Assembly (NCBI RefSeq): GCF_047528295.1
Contig: NZ_CP180001.1
Coordinates: 1,054,001-1,118,000 of the forward strand
Length of the DNA: 64,000 nucleotides
Source: Peptacetobacter sp900550335
GTDB taxonomy: Bacteria; Bacillota; Clostridia; Peptostreptococcales; Peptostreptococcaceae
Direction of reading: 5' to 3'
In this document: positions 8,847-17,769 of the stretch, piece by piece
How positions within the stretch are numbered: the first letter of the stretch is position 1
Layout of the letters: every line of letters starts with the position of its first letter
Position numbers and translations under genes: made by a program
The notes under the pieces: model-generated
The model's database searches: none
What the model saw: only the letters and a program-made list of their open reading frames with translations
What the model was told of the DNA's origin: nothing

Positions 8847-9179
8847 ATGGAACAGAAAAAATGTGCTTGTTGTGGAGGCGGAGATAGTCAGGATAGAAAG
8901 CTTTCACCGAGAAATAATAAAGAAGATCTTATAAAAAGATTGAAAAGAATAGAGGGACAGGTAAAAGGAATCCAAAAGATGATTGATGATGAAAGGTATT
9001 GTATAGATATACTAGTCCAGATTTCTGCTGTAAAAGCAGCTATCGACAAAGTAGGAAAGATAATACTTGAAAATCATATAAAGGGTTGTGTTACCGAAAG
9101 TATAAAAAATGAGAGCCAAGATGAGTCAGATCAGCTTATCGAGGAACTAATGAAAAATATTTATAAATTCATGAAATAG
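8847..9179 (+). CDS. csoR: CsoR/RcnR-family metal-sensing repressor
   Basis: A 110-aa all-helical DNA-binding repressor of the DUF156 family. The Cu(I)-sensor fingerprint is present: Cys52 (ERYCIDIL), His77 and Cys81 (ENHIKGC), with the family core LIKRLKRIEGQVKGI at 28-42. An extra Cys-rich tip, CACCGG, lies at residues 6-11 and may add metal ligands. A GTG in frame at 8832 is part of the likely ribosome-binding site, so the ATG at 8847 is the start. The target is unknown: no copper exporter or chaperone is encoded nearby. It is followed 8 bases later by rseC. CsoR-type copper sensing is the best guess; persulfide or formaldehyde sensing is possible. Confidence 0.85.
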   Translation: MEQKKCACCGGGDSQDRKLSPRNNKEDLIKRLKRIEGQVKGIQKMIDDERYCIDILVQISAVKAAIDKVGKIILENHIKGCVTESIKNESQDESDQLIEELMKNIYKFMK

Positions 9180-9187
9180 GAGGCAAA

Positions 9188-9625
9188 ATGAATCAGGACG
9201 GATATATAGTAGAAATAGTAGATGAAGAAACTGCTATAATGAGAATGATGAGAATGTCTGCGTGTGCAAAATGCGGTAAATGTATGAATGCATCTTCTGA
9301 GTCTGAAGAGATACTAGTTGAAGTGGACAATACTATAGGTGCCAAAGTTGGCGACCACGTTATGGTAAGTATGGAACATATAAATGTCATGAAAGCGACA
9401 TTTTTAGTATATGTAATACCTATGGTTCTTCTAATAGTTGGTATAGTAGGTTCATACTATGCACTTAATGCTATAGGATTTGCTGGCCCTACAGAAGTTG
9501 TGGCTGCGATTATAGGTATTGCACTTATGGGACTTTCTTATATCTACTTAAAAATAAACGATAAAAAGTTTAAAGAAAGTAGAGAATACGTTCCTGTTGT
9601 CACAAAAATATTATTCGATTTATAA
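9188..9625 (+). CDS. RseC/MucC-family membrane protein (SoxR-reducing-like)
   Basis: The 145-aa product matches the RseC family: an N-terminal cytoplasmic Cys cluster (CAKCGKC, residues 26-32), a small beta domain (VEVDNTIGAKVGDHV), and two adjacent membrane helices at about 74-95 and 102-122. In clostridia such proteins often neighbour rnf genes and are thought to serve electron transfer or Fe-S chemistry; no rnf genes lie here. AGGAGG precedes it in the 8-base gap after csoR, so the two are translated from one message. Confidence 0.85.
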   Translation: MNQDGYIVEIVDEETAIMRMMRMSACAKCGKCMNASSESEEILVEVDNTIGAKVGDHVMVSMEHINVMKATFLVYVIPMVLLIVGIVGSYYALNAIGFAGPTEVVAAIIGIALMGLSYIYLKINDKKFKESREYVPVVTKILFDL

Positions 9626-9634
9626 TATAAAAAA

Positions 9635-9666
9635 GACTGTTGTATTATTTTACAACAGTCTTTTTG
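9635..9666. terminator. bidirectional terminator between convergent units
   Basis: GACTGTTGTA (9635-9644) pairs with TACAACAGTC (9651-9660). A-run on the left and T-run on the right allow it to serve both csoR-rseC and the leftward thrE genes. Confidence 0.85.
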
Positions 9667-9746
9667 TATTAAAAAATATGTTTTATATTTAAAAATCAGA
9701 AATACATTTTTGTATTTGCATATATTTTTGTATTAAAAAATACGTT

Positions 9747-10400
9747 TTAATTTTTATCTTGAGATTCTTCTTCATTATCGTGTAAATTTAATTCAAATTC
9801 AGCAGTATGTTCAGTAACCAGTCCGCTGAAGTCTTTTTCATTGACTTTGATATTTTTACCTAATTTTCTTTTACTAGGTTTCTTTTTAGCATTAGGATCA
9901 TATTCTATATTAAATTCACGTTTTTTTAGAATAGGTCTAAAGTTTGCAAGTAAGTCCCCTTTGAATCTGTATATGTTGATAGTTCTGACTAAGGCAGCTA
10001 CAACAAGTACTCCAAGAGCTATTGAACAACTAAGAAGTATTGCACTAGCTCCTTTTGTAGCAGCTAATAAATAATCTTCTTGTATGATTGCAAGCATAGT
10101 ATTGTAAAGCCCTATCCCTGGAATTAGAGGTAAAATACCCGGAATAACAAATAAAATAGCAGGTTGGTACATTTTTCTAGCTAAGACTTCACTCATAGCA
10201 GATACTGAAGCAGCTGCTAAAAATCCTGAAAGCGACATATTATTTGTAACTTCCATAATAACTAAATAAACAACCCAACCAATACCACCAACTACAGCAG
10301 GTGGCAATAATAGTTTAAGAGGTACGTTGAAGAAAACTGCAAATCCTGCTGTTGCAACTGTAGCAAACATAAAATGAGCAAATAAAGACATATCTCCCAT
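9747..10400 (-). CDS. threonine/serine exporter, ThrE_2 subunit (YjjB-like)
   Basis: The 217-aa product has four or five membrane helices in residues 1-150 with the family motif FVIPGILPLIPGIGLYNTML, matching the small ThrE_2/YjjB half of split ThrE exporters. A charged cytoplasmic tail of about 65 residues (Lys-rich, then acidic) is longer than usual. The ATG follows AGGAGGTG closely. Its first base overlaps the stop of the ThrE gene upstream (TAATG), so the two halves are translationally coupled and should form one exporter for threonine, serine or related substrates. Confidence 0.85.
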   Translation of the reverse strand: MGDMSLFAHFMFATVATAGFAVFFNVPLKLLLPPAVVGGIGWVVYLVIMEVTNNMSLSGFLAAASVSAMSEVLARKMYQPAILFVIPGILPLIPGIGLYNTMLAIIQEDYLLAATKGASAILLSCSIALGVLVVAALVRTINIYRFKGDLLANFRPILKKREFNIEYDPNAKKKPSKRKLGKNIKVNEKDFSGLVTEHTAEFELNLHDNEEESQDKN

Positions 10401-11218
10401 TATAAAACACCTCCTGATTTAAACCATAAATCAAGTACAACCCCAACTCCTGAGGCTATAGAAAGTAGTATCATAAATGCCTCAAATACCCTAGAGATAC
10501 CTGAGATTAAATTTCCTGATATAAGGTCTCTTATAGATTTTATAACTGCAACCCCTGGAAGAAGCGGCATTATCGAACCAACTATAAGCATTGTAGGTGT
10601 GTTTATTATTCCAAACTCTGTAAATGCAACTCCTAGTAACGTTATCACGAATGATGCAACAACGCAGGAAAAAGCTGATATAGAGCTTATTTTCATTATT
10701 TGGTCGTATATAATATCTCCTATGATAGCGACTATAAAAGTAAATATAAAGTTTAAAAGCTGGTTTCCACCAAGTAAGCATGCAAAACAAGCAGATGCAA
10801 GTCCTGTACATGAGTAGAAGAACCAAAGTGGATAAGGTTTTACCTTATCTATTTCATATAATTCAGCAATAGATTTATCTATGTCTGGATTTTTTACTGA
10901 ACAAAATTCTCTTGAGAAGTTATTAAGCTTTGAAATTTTGTTTAGATTGATACATCTTTTGTCGATTGTTTTCATAAAGCAGAAACCATCGAATTTTTCG
11001 TCTGAAATTATTACAACTGTAGGAGTTGTAAAGACATTTGCATGATAAAAACCTTGAGACCTACAGATTCTAAGAACACTGTCTTCAACTCTTGAAGTTT
11101 CGGCACCATTTTTTATCATAAGCTCCCCGACGAAGAGAGCTATTTTTAGAATATTCTTCTTATATTCTTTCTCTTCTGCCTCAGTGGCAAATCTTGAATC
11201 TGTTATAGAAGTATCCAT
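10400..11218 (-). CDS. threonine/serine exporter, ThrE subunit (YjjP-like, DUF1212)
   Basis: The 272-aa product carries the DUF1212 signature in its N-terminal 120 residues (GELMIKNGAETSRVEDSVLRI), which forms a soluble domain, followed by about five membrane helices. GSIMPLLPGVAVIKSIRD is the conserved PGV segment shared with the ThrE_2 half. Together with the overlapping downstream gene it rebuilds the two-domain ThrE exporter. A G-rich ribosome-binding site precedes the ATG. The pair forms a leftward operon ending at the shared terminator near 9650. Confidence 0.88.
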   Translation of the reverse strand: MDTSITDSRFATEAEEKEYKKNILKIALFVGELMIKNGAETSRVEDSVLRICRSQGFYHANVFTTPTVVIISDEKFDGFCFMKTIDKRCINLNKISKLNNFSREFCSVKNPDIDKSIAELYEIDKVKPYPLWFFYSCTGLASACFACLLGGNQLLNFIFTFIVAIIGDIIYDQIMKISSISAFSCVVASFVITLLGVAFTEFGIINTPTMLIVGSIMPLLPGVAVIKSIRDLISGNLISGISRVFEAFMILLSIASGVGVVLDLWFKSGGVL

Positions 11219-11363
11219 AAATAATCCCCCCCTTATAATATGTGATTTGAAAATTACTTTATAATATAAATTAAAAATACTTATAAATTTATGATTTTAT
11301 AATACAAACTTAAAATATCTATATTATTAATGATTATAATAATTAATAAAATTACTTATATGA

Positions 11364-12110
11364 TTAATTAATAGGTATTTTTTTTATTAATTTTGCCTCA
11401 AGCACCGTTCTGGCATCGTCAAACTCATAGCTACAAGTAGAAAGAGTTAGTATTTTATCTTTGTACTTTGGTGCAGCATCTTTATTCCAAAATGTAGAAT
11501 TAGCTTTGACTGTGTTTATATACTCGTTAAAATCATTTTCGCCATTAAAATCTACTTTTACATAATTAAAAGATGGCTCAGCTACAAAAATTGAAAATGG
11601 TTTATAGATATACTCGTAATTACCTCTGTATATACGTATTACAGAATCTTTTTCCCAAAAGTCTTTTTCTTTAAATAGCTCTAAATTATTGAACATTGTT
11701 TTGTTTTTCATATTGTGCCCATAAATTACAGTACTTTCATCTTCTTCAAAATTATTTCTGTAATCCATAAATAACGTTCCAGATCTTGAATCCTGTCCTA
11801 AAAAATCTCGGTAAAGGTAGTAGTCGTTATTTCCATAAGATACAACAGGGTAGTTGATATTTGTATTTTCGACAAATAGCCAAAGTCTATAGTCTGGATT
11901 TATATTTTTTAAATCGGATTCCATAAATCCTTCCTCAGCTTCTGGACTGTAGTTTTCTTGAATTTCTGTGTATGTATCTTCGGCCTTTTTATAGTCTAAA
12001 AGTGTTGTGGCGATTTTGTATCCGCTAAATGCCATAACTGCTACTAGAATTACCGAAATAAAATTTCTTAAATGTTTGTTCATGTCTATGTGAAATTTAC
12101 AAATGAGCAT
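11364..12110 (-). CDS. srtB: class B sortase
   Basis: The enzyme attaches surface proteins to peptidoglycan by transpeptidation at a sorting motif. The 248-aa product has an N-terminal membrane anchor (about residues 18-37). The catalytic residues are His132 in VIYGHNM, Cys226 in LTLSTCSYEF and Arg234 in DDARTVLEAKL; all are present. Two starts are possible, the ATG at 12110 and an in-frame ATG at 12083 (MNKHLRN); neither has a good ribosome-binding site. I see no LPXTG-type substrate in this window; both large surface proteins here use CWB2 repeats. In C. difficile the single sortase is also class B. Confidence 0.92.
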   Translation of the reverse strand: MLICKFHIDMNKHLRNFISVILVAVMAFSGYKIATTLLDYKKAEDTYTEIQENYSPEAEEGFMESDLKNINPDYRLWLFVENTNINYPVVSYGNNDYYLYRDFLGQDSRSGTLFMDYRNNFEEDESTVIYGHNMKNKTMFNNLELFKEKDFWEKDSVIRIYRGNYEYIYKPFSIFVAEPSFNYVKVDFNGENDFNEYINTVKANSTFWNKDAAPKYKDKILTLSTCSYEFDDARTVLEAKLIKKIPIN

Positions 12111-12436
12111 ATTGTAAAAAAGTTCAGCTCATAAGTAAATAATTAAGCCCTTTCTAAAAGTTTTATCTATATATCATTATAACGGCAATTTGGAATATTA
12201 ACTATATAAAAATAGAATAAATTTATAGAAGTATGATATAAAAATAGAATAAATTTATACATCAAATGAAATAATAAAAAAGAAATAATATGGTGTATAA
12301 AAATCGAACGGGAAAGCATGAATTAATAATAAAATATAAATGAGGAATAAATTATGAATGAAGTATAAAGAAAAATGGATAATATAAGGATAAGTAAAAG
12401 AATAAATTGAAATTTACTTGTTTGGCCAATAAATTT
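12111..12436. other. divergent intergenic region between srtB and rnpB
   Basis: About 330 AT-rich bases with a short near-repeat (TAAAAATAGAATAAATTTATA, about 12206-12265, in two copies 34 bases apart). No gene or RNA is visible. It should hold the leftward srtB promoter. Confidence 0.5.
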
Positions 12437-12465
12437 TTGACATAGTGTTTTTTATGTGGTAAAAT
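12437..12465 (+). promoter_or_regulatory. promoter of rnpB
   Basis: A consensus TTGACA at 12437-12442 and TAAAAT at 12460-12465 with a 17-base spacer place the start of transcription near 12472, just before the RNase P RNA P1 helix. Confidence 0.9.
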
Positions 12466-12479
12466 AGCATAGTTAATTT

Positions 12480-12578
12480 AATAGTGAGTAAGCCAGATAA
12501 TCGCGGGCAGAGAAATCTGCGTGAGGAAAGTCGGAGCTCCACAGAGCAGGGTGCTAGGTAACGCCTAGTGAGAGTGAT
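12480..12578 (+). ncRNA. rnpB: RNase P RNA, 5' exon
   Basis: RNase P RNA is the catalytic subunit that trims tRNA 5' ends. This part holds the 5' strand of P1, then the conserved GAGGAAAGTC, the 5' strand of P4 (CGGAG, pairing with CTCCG in the 3' part at about 14662), ACAGAGCAGGGTGCTAGG and TAACGCCTAGT. The layout is type A. The RNA is then interrupted by an IStron. The exact 3' end of this exon is inferred from the P1-like hairpin of the intron (U578 opposite G585) and could lie a few bases further on. Confidence 0.92.
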
Positions 12579-13010
<432 letters not shown>

Positions 13011-13127
13011 TAAATAAATTATTTATAAAAAATTATAAAATTTTTTAAGAAACTTGTATAAAAAGAATAATTGTCGTCCATGATAATAATAGAAAGATAG
13101 AAATATTATCAGAAAGGCGGTGATTAT

Positions 13128-14279
13128 ATGGAAAAAGGATTTAAAGTTCAGATATTTCCAAGTGAAAAACAAAAGGAATTAATGTTTAAAAGTTTTGGAT
13201 GTGCTAGATTTGCATATAATTGGGCGTTGAATAAACAAAATGAAAACTATGAAAAAGGTGGCAAATTCATTTCAGATAGAGAATTAAGAAAAGAGTTTAC
13301 ACAACTTAAGAAAAAAGAAGAATTTAAGTGGCTCAATGAAGTAAATAATAATGTTACAAAACAAGCTATAAAAGATTTATGTAGAGCATATAAAAATTTT
13401 TTTAATAAAAAAGCTAAACATCCTAGATTTAAGAGTAGAAAAAAATCTAAAATGAGTTTCTATAATGATACATATCAGATAAAGTTTGATGATTATAAAG
13501 TTAGACTGGAAACAATAGGTTGGATGGATATAGCGGAAAATATAATTCCTAGAGATTGTAAATATCAAGAACCAAGAATATCATTTGATGGAATTCGATT
13601 TTGGTTAGGGATTAATTGTGTACTGAAAGATGAAGAAAATAATCTTCCCAAAACGGAAGCAATTGGAATTGATATGGGAATAAAAACATTAATGACTTGT
13701 TCTAACGGTATGAATTTTAAAAAAGTTAATACCAAAAGAGAAATGAAGAAATTAAAAAGACTTCAAAAGAAAGCAAGTAGACATTACGAAATGATGAAAA
13801 ACAAATCATTTGATATTTATAAAAACTACGAAAATAAAGATTATAGATATGTAAATAAATCGAAAAATTTACTAAAGCTTGAAACTTTAATCCGTAAACA
13901 GTATCAAAAAATAGCTAATATAAGACTTAATAATATTCATCAAGCTACTACAAAAATTATAAAACTAAATCCAGAAGCTATAGTAGTAGAGGACTTAGAT
14001 GTAAAAGGAATGATGAAAAATAAATACTTGTCAGAAAAGATAGCAGACTGTTCTTTTTATGAGATTTATAGGCAATTAAAATATAAATGTAAAAAGAGAG
14101 GAATACAGTTTATAACTGCTGATAAATTTTATCCGTCATCAAAAATTTGTAGTAACTGCGGAAATAAGAAGAAAAGTCTGAGTATTTCAGAGAGAACTTA
14201 TAGATGTGAATACTGTGGGAATATTATTGATAGAGATTTTAATGCAAGTTTGAATTTGAAAAATTTAGCTTACAACTAG
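13128..14279 (+). CDS. tnpB: TnpB RNA-guided nuclease of an IS605-type element
   Basis: TnpB is an RNA-guided DNA nuclease related to Cas12. The product has 383 residues, a normal length, and all catalytic residues: Asp182 in GIDMGIK, Glu288 in VVEDLDVKGM and Asp370 in DRDFNASLN. The zinc finger is complete (Cys341, Cys344, Cys360, Cys363). The N-terminal wedge and REC-like region begins MEKGFKVQIFPSEKQ. AGAAAGGCGGTG precedes the ATG. The nuclease looks active and, with a guide taken from the flanking rnpB sequence, would cut alleles lacking the IStron. The gene uses CAA for glutamine, unlike its neighbours, which fits a mobile origin. Confidence 0.95.
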   Translation: MEKGFKVQIFPSEKQKELMFKSFGCARFAYNWALNKQNENYEKGGKFISDRELRKEFTQLKKKEEFKWLNEVNNNVTKQAIKDLCRAYKNFFNKKAKHPRFKSRKKSKMSFYNDTYQIKFDDYKVRLETIGWMDIAENIIPRDCKYQEPRISFDGIRFWLGINCVLKDEENNLPKTEAIGIDMGIKTLMTCSNGMNFKKVNTKREMKKLKRLQKKASRHYEMMKNKSFDIYKNYENKDYRYVNKSKNLLKLETLIRKQYQKIANIRLNNIHQATTKIIKLNPEAIVVEDLDVKGMMKNKYLSEKIADCSFYEIYRQLKYKCKKRGIQFITADKFYPSSKICSNCGNKKKSLSISERTYRCEYCGNIIDRDFNASLNLKNLAYN

Positions 14280-14444
14280 AAATGTAAACTAAATATGTAC
14301 CGATACGTTAGTCGGGAATTTAAGCCTTTGGAGAAGCAATCAAACTAGAGTAGATACTTTAAAAGTAACAAAATAGGTTTCGATGAATTAGGAAATATAA
14401 TTTGTATTTTTTTATAAATAATTTATGAGAATATAGATTTTATG
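14280..14444 (+). ncRNA. candidate omega-RNA scaffold and 3' end of the IStron
   Basis: In TnpB systems the guide RNA scaffold covers the 3' end of tnpB and the right end of the element, and the guide is the host sequence just beyond it. This stretch has GC-richer structured blocks (around 14300-14345, with CGATACGTTAGTCGGG) followed by AT-rich sequence ending TTTTATG. The guide would begin at about 14445 and read into the rnpB 3' exon. The same stretch must also hold the last helices and the terminal G of the intron. Inferred by analogy, not from a covariance search. Confidence 0.5.
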
Positions 14445-14688
14445 TAACGGACAGTGCAACAGAAATAAACCGCCAGCAATGGTAAGGATGGAACGGCGAG
14501 GTAAGAGCTCACCAGCGGCTAGGTGACTAGTCGGCTATGTAAACCCCACCTGGAGCAAGACCAAAATAGGATTAAAGAGTATTGCTCGTACTCTCCGGTT
14601 GGTAGGTCGCTTGAGCTTATTGGTGACAATAAGCCTAGAAAGATGATTATCTAATACAGAACTCCGCTTATAGACTTGCTCACTATCG
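14445..14688 (+). ncRNA. rnpB: RNase P RNA, 3' exon
   Basis: This carries the rest of the type A RNase P RNA: ACAGTGCAACAGAAATAAACC, GGCGAGGTAAGAGCTCACC, the P10/11 region with TAAACCCCACC, GGAGCAAGACC, and near the 3' end AGATGATTATC, ACAGAACTCCGCTTA and the P1 3' strand ACTTGCTCACTAT. CTCCG pairs with CGGAG of the 5' exon, showing that the two halves belong together and that P4 has changed in both strands. No conserved block seems missing, so the RNA should work after splicing. Confidence 0.92.
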
Positions 14689-14699
14689 TGAATGATAGA

Positions 14700-14733
14700 G
14701 GTTGCTACAGAATTTGTAGCAGCCTTTTTTTAT
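14700..14733 (+). terminator. intrinsic terminator of rnpB
   Basis: GGTTGCTACA and TGTAGCAGCC pair around a 5-base loop; seven T follow. Confidence 0.9.
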
Positions 14734-15025
14734 TTGAATTAATGTAAGTTTGAAAAACTACTGATAAATTTATTAGAAATAAATAAGTATTAAAAAAAAC
14801 TCAATAAAATATAATATTAAATATAAATATTAATAAATTTGTATAAAGAAAGCAAAGTTACATTATTTAAAATAAATAAAAAAAATGGTATGATTATAAG
14901 TGGAATATTAACTTATAAATGATATAATATAGAAGTACAGTTGACACAATCAATTGATACTTAAATCGTATAATACACATAAGTTTGATATTATAGAGAA
15001 ATTTGTTGGGCAAGGAGTGAATAGT

Positions 15026-17623
15026 TTGAATAGCATAATAAAAAGCACTGTTTTAAATGTTACACAGAGATTTTTAAAACAGGAAAGTAAAACAAATAGG
15101 AAACTAGACAGTATACTAAATAAAAAATTTGAAAAAGTTGAGTTAAATGAAGTTAAATATATAGAATTATTAAAATATAACGTACTATTTTATAAAACTT
15201 TATCTAGAAATACAGAGCCGATTATATCAAAATGGATACTTGAAAAATACATCCCAGATATAGATGAGCTAGAAAGTGATATAGAGCTTATAAATGCTAA
15301 ATGTAGAAAATACATAAACATAGCTAAAAGAGACGGTATACAGAATTTAAAAGAAGCCGACCTTCAGAGCTTTAATTACTACGACAAAATGGAAAATTCT
15401 GAAAAAATAAAAAGACTTCAGAAAGACTACAAGGTTTTAAATATATATATGGAAGTTTTAACTATGACTCTTAGAGAACTTAGTTTAAGAAAAGAGGACA
15501 GTGTTGGAATATTCCAGATGAATCCTGCCGATGCTAGAATGGAATTAAAGAGAGAGATTATCGTTATCGTTAATAGAATTTTAGCAGGTGGATCTAAAAA
15601 AGAAGAATCAGTTGAAGAAAATAACTCTGTAGAAGAAGAGCCAAAGAAGGATTTAATAGATTCTGAATTTTTAAGAAGAGTAAAACTTATATCTAATGCA
15701 GAGCTTAATGACTGTGTAGAAGAAGAGTTTAAAAGAATATTAACTTTAGAAAATTTAGAAGCCGAAGAAGCTTATGGATTTGGTGGAAGAGTTATATATG
15801 AATTTGCAGCAGCTACAGTTTTATTAGAGTTTGTAAAAAGCAGAACTTTAATAGAAGGAGCTATGAGACTTACTGTAGCAGGTGAATTTGGTGAAGAAAA
15901 CTTTGGAGAATTTATAAATGCTGTTATAAAAGATAGAAAATTAGTAGAAATGGATACTTGGAAGGAAGCTTGCAAGTACTTTAGAGATAATAAATCTTGT
16001 GTAGAAGCTACTACTCCTGCAACTATAAAAAGAACTTTACCTGCTGATATAGATATGGACGAATACGCATATATGCTTGAAAATGCGGACAAATCAGAGC
16101 CATTCAGAAATAAATTATCAAGAAGAATAGACCCTTCTCTAGTTATACCAGCGGTTAGAATAAAAGAAGTAGAACCAGAAGATGTAGAAATAGTTGAAGA
16201 AACTACAGAAGAAATAGATGATGTAGCAGTTGAAGAAGTTGTAAGTGAAGATGTTATAGATGGAGATGTTGCATCTAATAATGAAGTGGTTGAAATGCCT
16301 TCAAATGACGGTGATGACCACGAAATACACACTAATCCAGCAAGAAGAAGAGAAGCTATAAAAAATATAGAAAGACAGGAATTAGAAGCTGAAAGAGCAG
16401 AAAGATTAAGACAGGAAGAAGCAGAAAAATTAAACGATCCTGTTGAAAGAGCTAAAAAAGCAGTTGACGAGCTTAAAAAAGAAATATCAGAAGTAGATTC
16501 TGATGATGTTGAAGCAGAAGAAATAGAAGAAGTTGTTGTAGAAGAAGCTCCTGTATCTGAAGCTAATGAAGAAGAGGATGATTTACAGGAAATATCTAGA
16601 ATAGCTGGAATAAATGAATCTAAGGAAGAAGAAATTGAAGAAGAGGAAGAAGAACCTAAGAAAAGAGGTATATTCTCATTCTTTGGAAGAAAAAAAGACG
16701 AAGAAGATGATTATGAGGACGAAGATGAAGAATACGAAGAGGATGAGTACTATTCTGAAGAAGAAGCAGTAGAAGAAGATACTCAGGAATCAGCTAAAGA
16801 AGAGCCTCGTAAAGAAACACCTAATAAAGAAACAAAAGAATCTAATAGAGGAGCTAAAGTAGTTGAAGAAGAAGCATACGATGATGAAGAAGAAATCGAA
16901 TATGTAGATGATGACTACGAAGGCGACGATGTAGAAATAGAGGAAGAAGTAGTAATAGTTAAGGATGAAGCATATAAAAAATCTAGAAAAAAACTAGACC
17001 TTATAATAGCTGTTTTAATAGTTGCTATAGCAGCTGGAGGATATTTCTTAACTATAAACAGAAAAAGACAGCGGGAAGCTGAAAAACAGCAGCAGATAAA
17101 ACAGGAACAGCAGTTAGAGCAGCAGAAAAAAGAAGAAGAACGGAGAAAGAAAGCCGAAGCTGAAAAAATAGCTGCAGAAGAAGCTAAGAGAGCTGCAGAA
17201 ATAGAAAAAGCTAAACAGGGTGGAGAATACTACAGAGTGTATGCAGGATCATTAAAAGATAAAGGACATGCAGAAAGTTTAGTTGCCAACCTTAACAAAA
17301 AGAACCTAAAAGGTGAAATAATAAAAATAGGAAACTACTATAAAGTATTTGTAGGTGGAGATACAGGAGTTTATTCAGAAGCTAAAAAACAGTTATCTTC
17401 ACTAAAAGCTAAAGGTTTTGATGGATATATAGAAAAATACGATAGATACTGTGATTTAAAAATAGAAGACTTTAGATTAAAAGCTAAAACTATGGACAAA
17501 GCACAGGTAGAAGAAGCTTACAACACATTAAAAGAAGAGTTAAAATCAAGAAGAAACTTCAAAGATTATGACAAAATAATGGCTCAGACTTATGAAGAAA
17601 TAATGGCTGAAAAAGCACAGTAA
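15026..17623 (+). CDS. SPOR-domain membrane protein with a long acidic cytoplasmic part
   Basis: The product has about 865 residues. The TTG at 15026 is chosen because AAGGAG at 15012-15017 lies 8 bases before it and because a TATAAT at 14969-14974 would start transcription after an upstream in-frame TTG at 14954. Residues 1-350 are helical with no family I know; 360-640 are highly acidic (Glu/Asp runs) with a Lys/Arg patch GIFSFFGRKK. One membrane helix lies at about 655-676, then a Gln/Glu/Lys coiled coil to 730. A SPOR domain at about 732-808 (YYRVYAGSLKDKGHAESLV, YYKVFVGG) should bind denuded glycan strands at division sites. It heads an operon with the next two genes. Confidence 0.85.
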   Translation: MNSIIKSTVLNVTQRFLKQESKTNRKLDSILNKKFEKVELNEVKYIELLKYNVLFYKTLSRNTEPIISKWILEKYIPDIDELESDIELINAKCRKYINIAKRDGIQNLKEADLQSFNYYDKMENSEKIKRLQKDYKVLNIYMEVLTMTLRELSLRKEDSVGIFQMNPADARMELKREIIVIVNRILAGGSKKEESVEENNSVEEEPKKDLIDSEFLRRVKLISNAELNDCVEEEFKRILTLENLEAEEAYGFGGRVIYEFAAATVLLEFVKSRTLIEGAMRLTVAGEFGEENFGEFINAVIKDRKLVEMDTWKEACKYFRDNKSCVEATTPATIKRTLPADIDMDEYAYMLENADKSEPFRNKLSRRIDPSLVIPAVRIKEVEPEDVEIVEETTEEIDDVAVEEVVSEDVIDGDVASNNEVVEMPSNDGDDHEIHTNPARRREAIKNIERQELEAERAERLRQEEAEKLNDPVERAKKAVDELKKEISEVDSDDVEAEEIEEVVVEEAPVSEANEEEDDLQEISRIAGINESKEEEIEEEEEEPKKRGIFSFFGRKKDEEDDYEDEDEEYEEDEYYSEEEAVEEDTQESAKEEPRKETPNKETKESNRGAKVVEEEAYDDEEEIEYVDDDYEGDDVEIEEEVVIVKDEAYKKSRKKLDLIIAVLIVAIAAGGYFLTINRKRQREAEKQQQIKQEQQLEQQKKEEERRKKAEAEKIAAEEAKRAAEIEKAKQGGEYYRVYAGSLKDKGHAESLVANLNKKNLKGEIIKIGNYYKVFVGGDTGVYSEAKKQLSSLKAKGFDGYIEKYDRYCDLKIEDFRLKAKTMDKAQVEEAYNTLKEELKSRRNFKDYDKIMAQTYEEIMAEKAQ

Positions 17624-17695
17624 GCTGAAAAATTACAGTAAATTTCTAAAATAAGCAGAGCAAGCTTCTAAAAATTGAATAAAATGGTTAATAGT

Positions 17696-17722
17696 ATTGC
17701 TGTCTGATTTTCAGGCAGCAAT
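17696..17722 (+). promoter_or_regulatory. hairpin between the first and second genes of the SPOR operon
   Basis: ATTGCTGTCTGA pairs with TCAGGCAGCAAT around TTT. It is followed by AATTTT rather than a full T-run, so it may be a weak terminator or a stability hairpin that sets relative expression of the genes on either side. Confidence 0.6.
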
Positions 17723-17769
17723 AATTTTAAAATAGTAATTTTAAATTTTTTAGGTTGGAGTTGATACCG

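Noticed and set aside
10491..10826. 111-residue minus-strand frame rich in Tyr, Cys and Arg
   Set aside because: It is an out-of-frame shadow of the ThrE gene, which has the clear family signature.
15772..16332. 186-residue minus-strand Ser/Thr-rich frame
   Set aside because: It is antisense to the acidic part of the SPOR protein; Glu/Asp codons read backwards give Ser-rich open frames.
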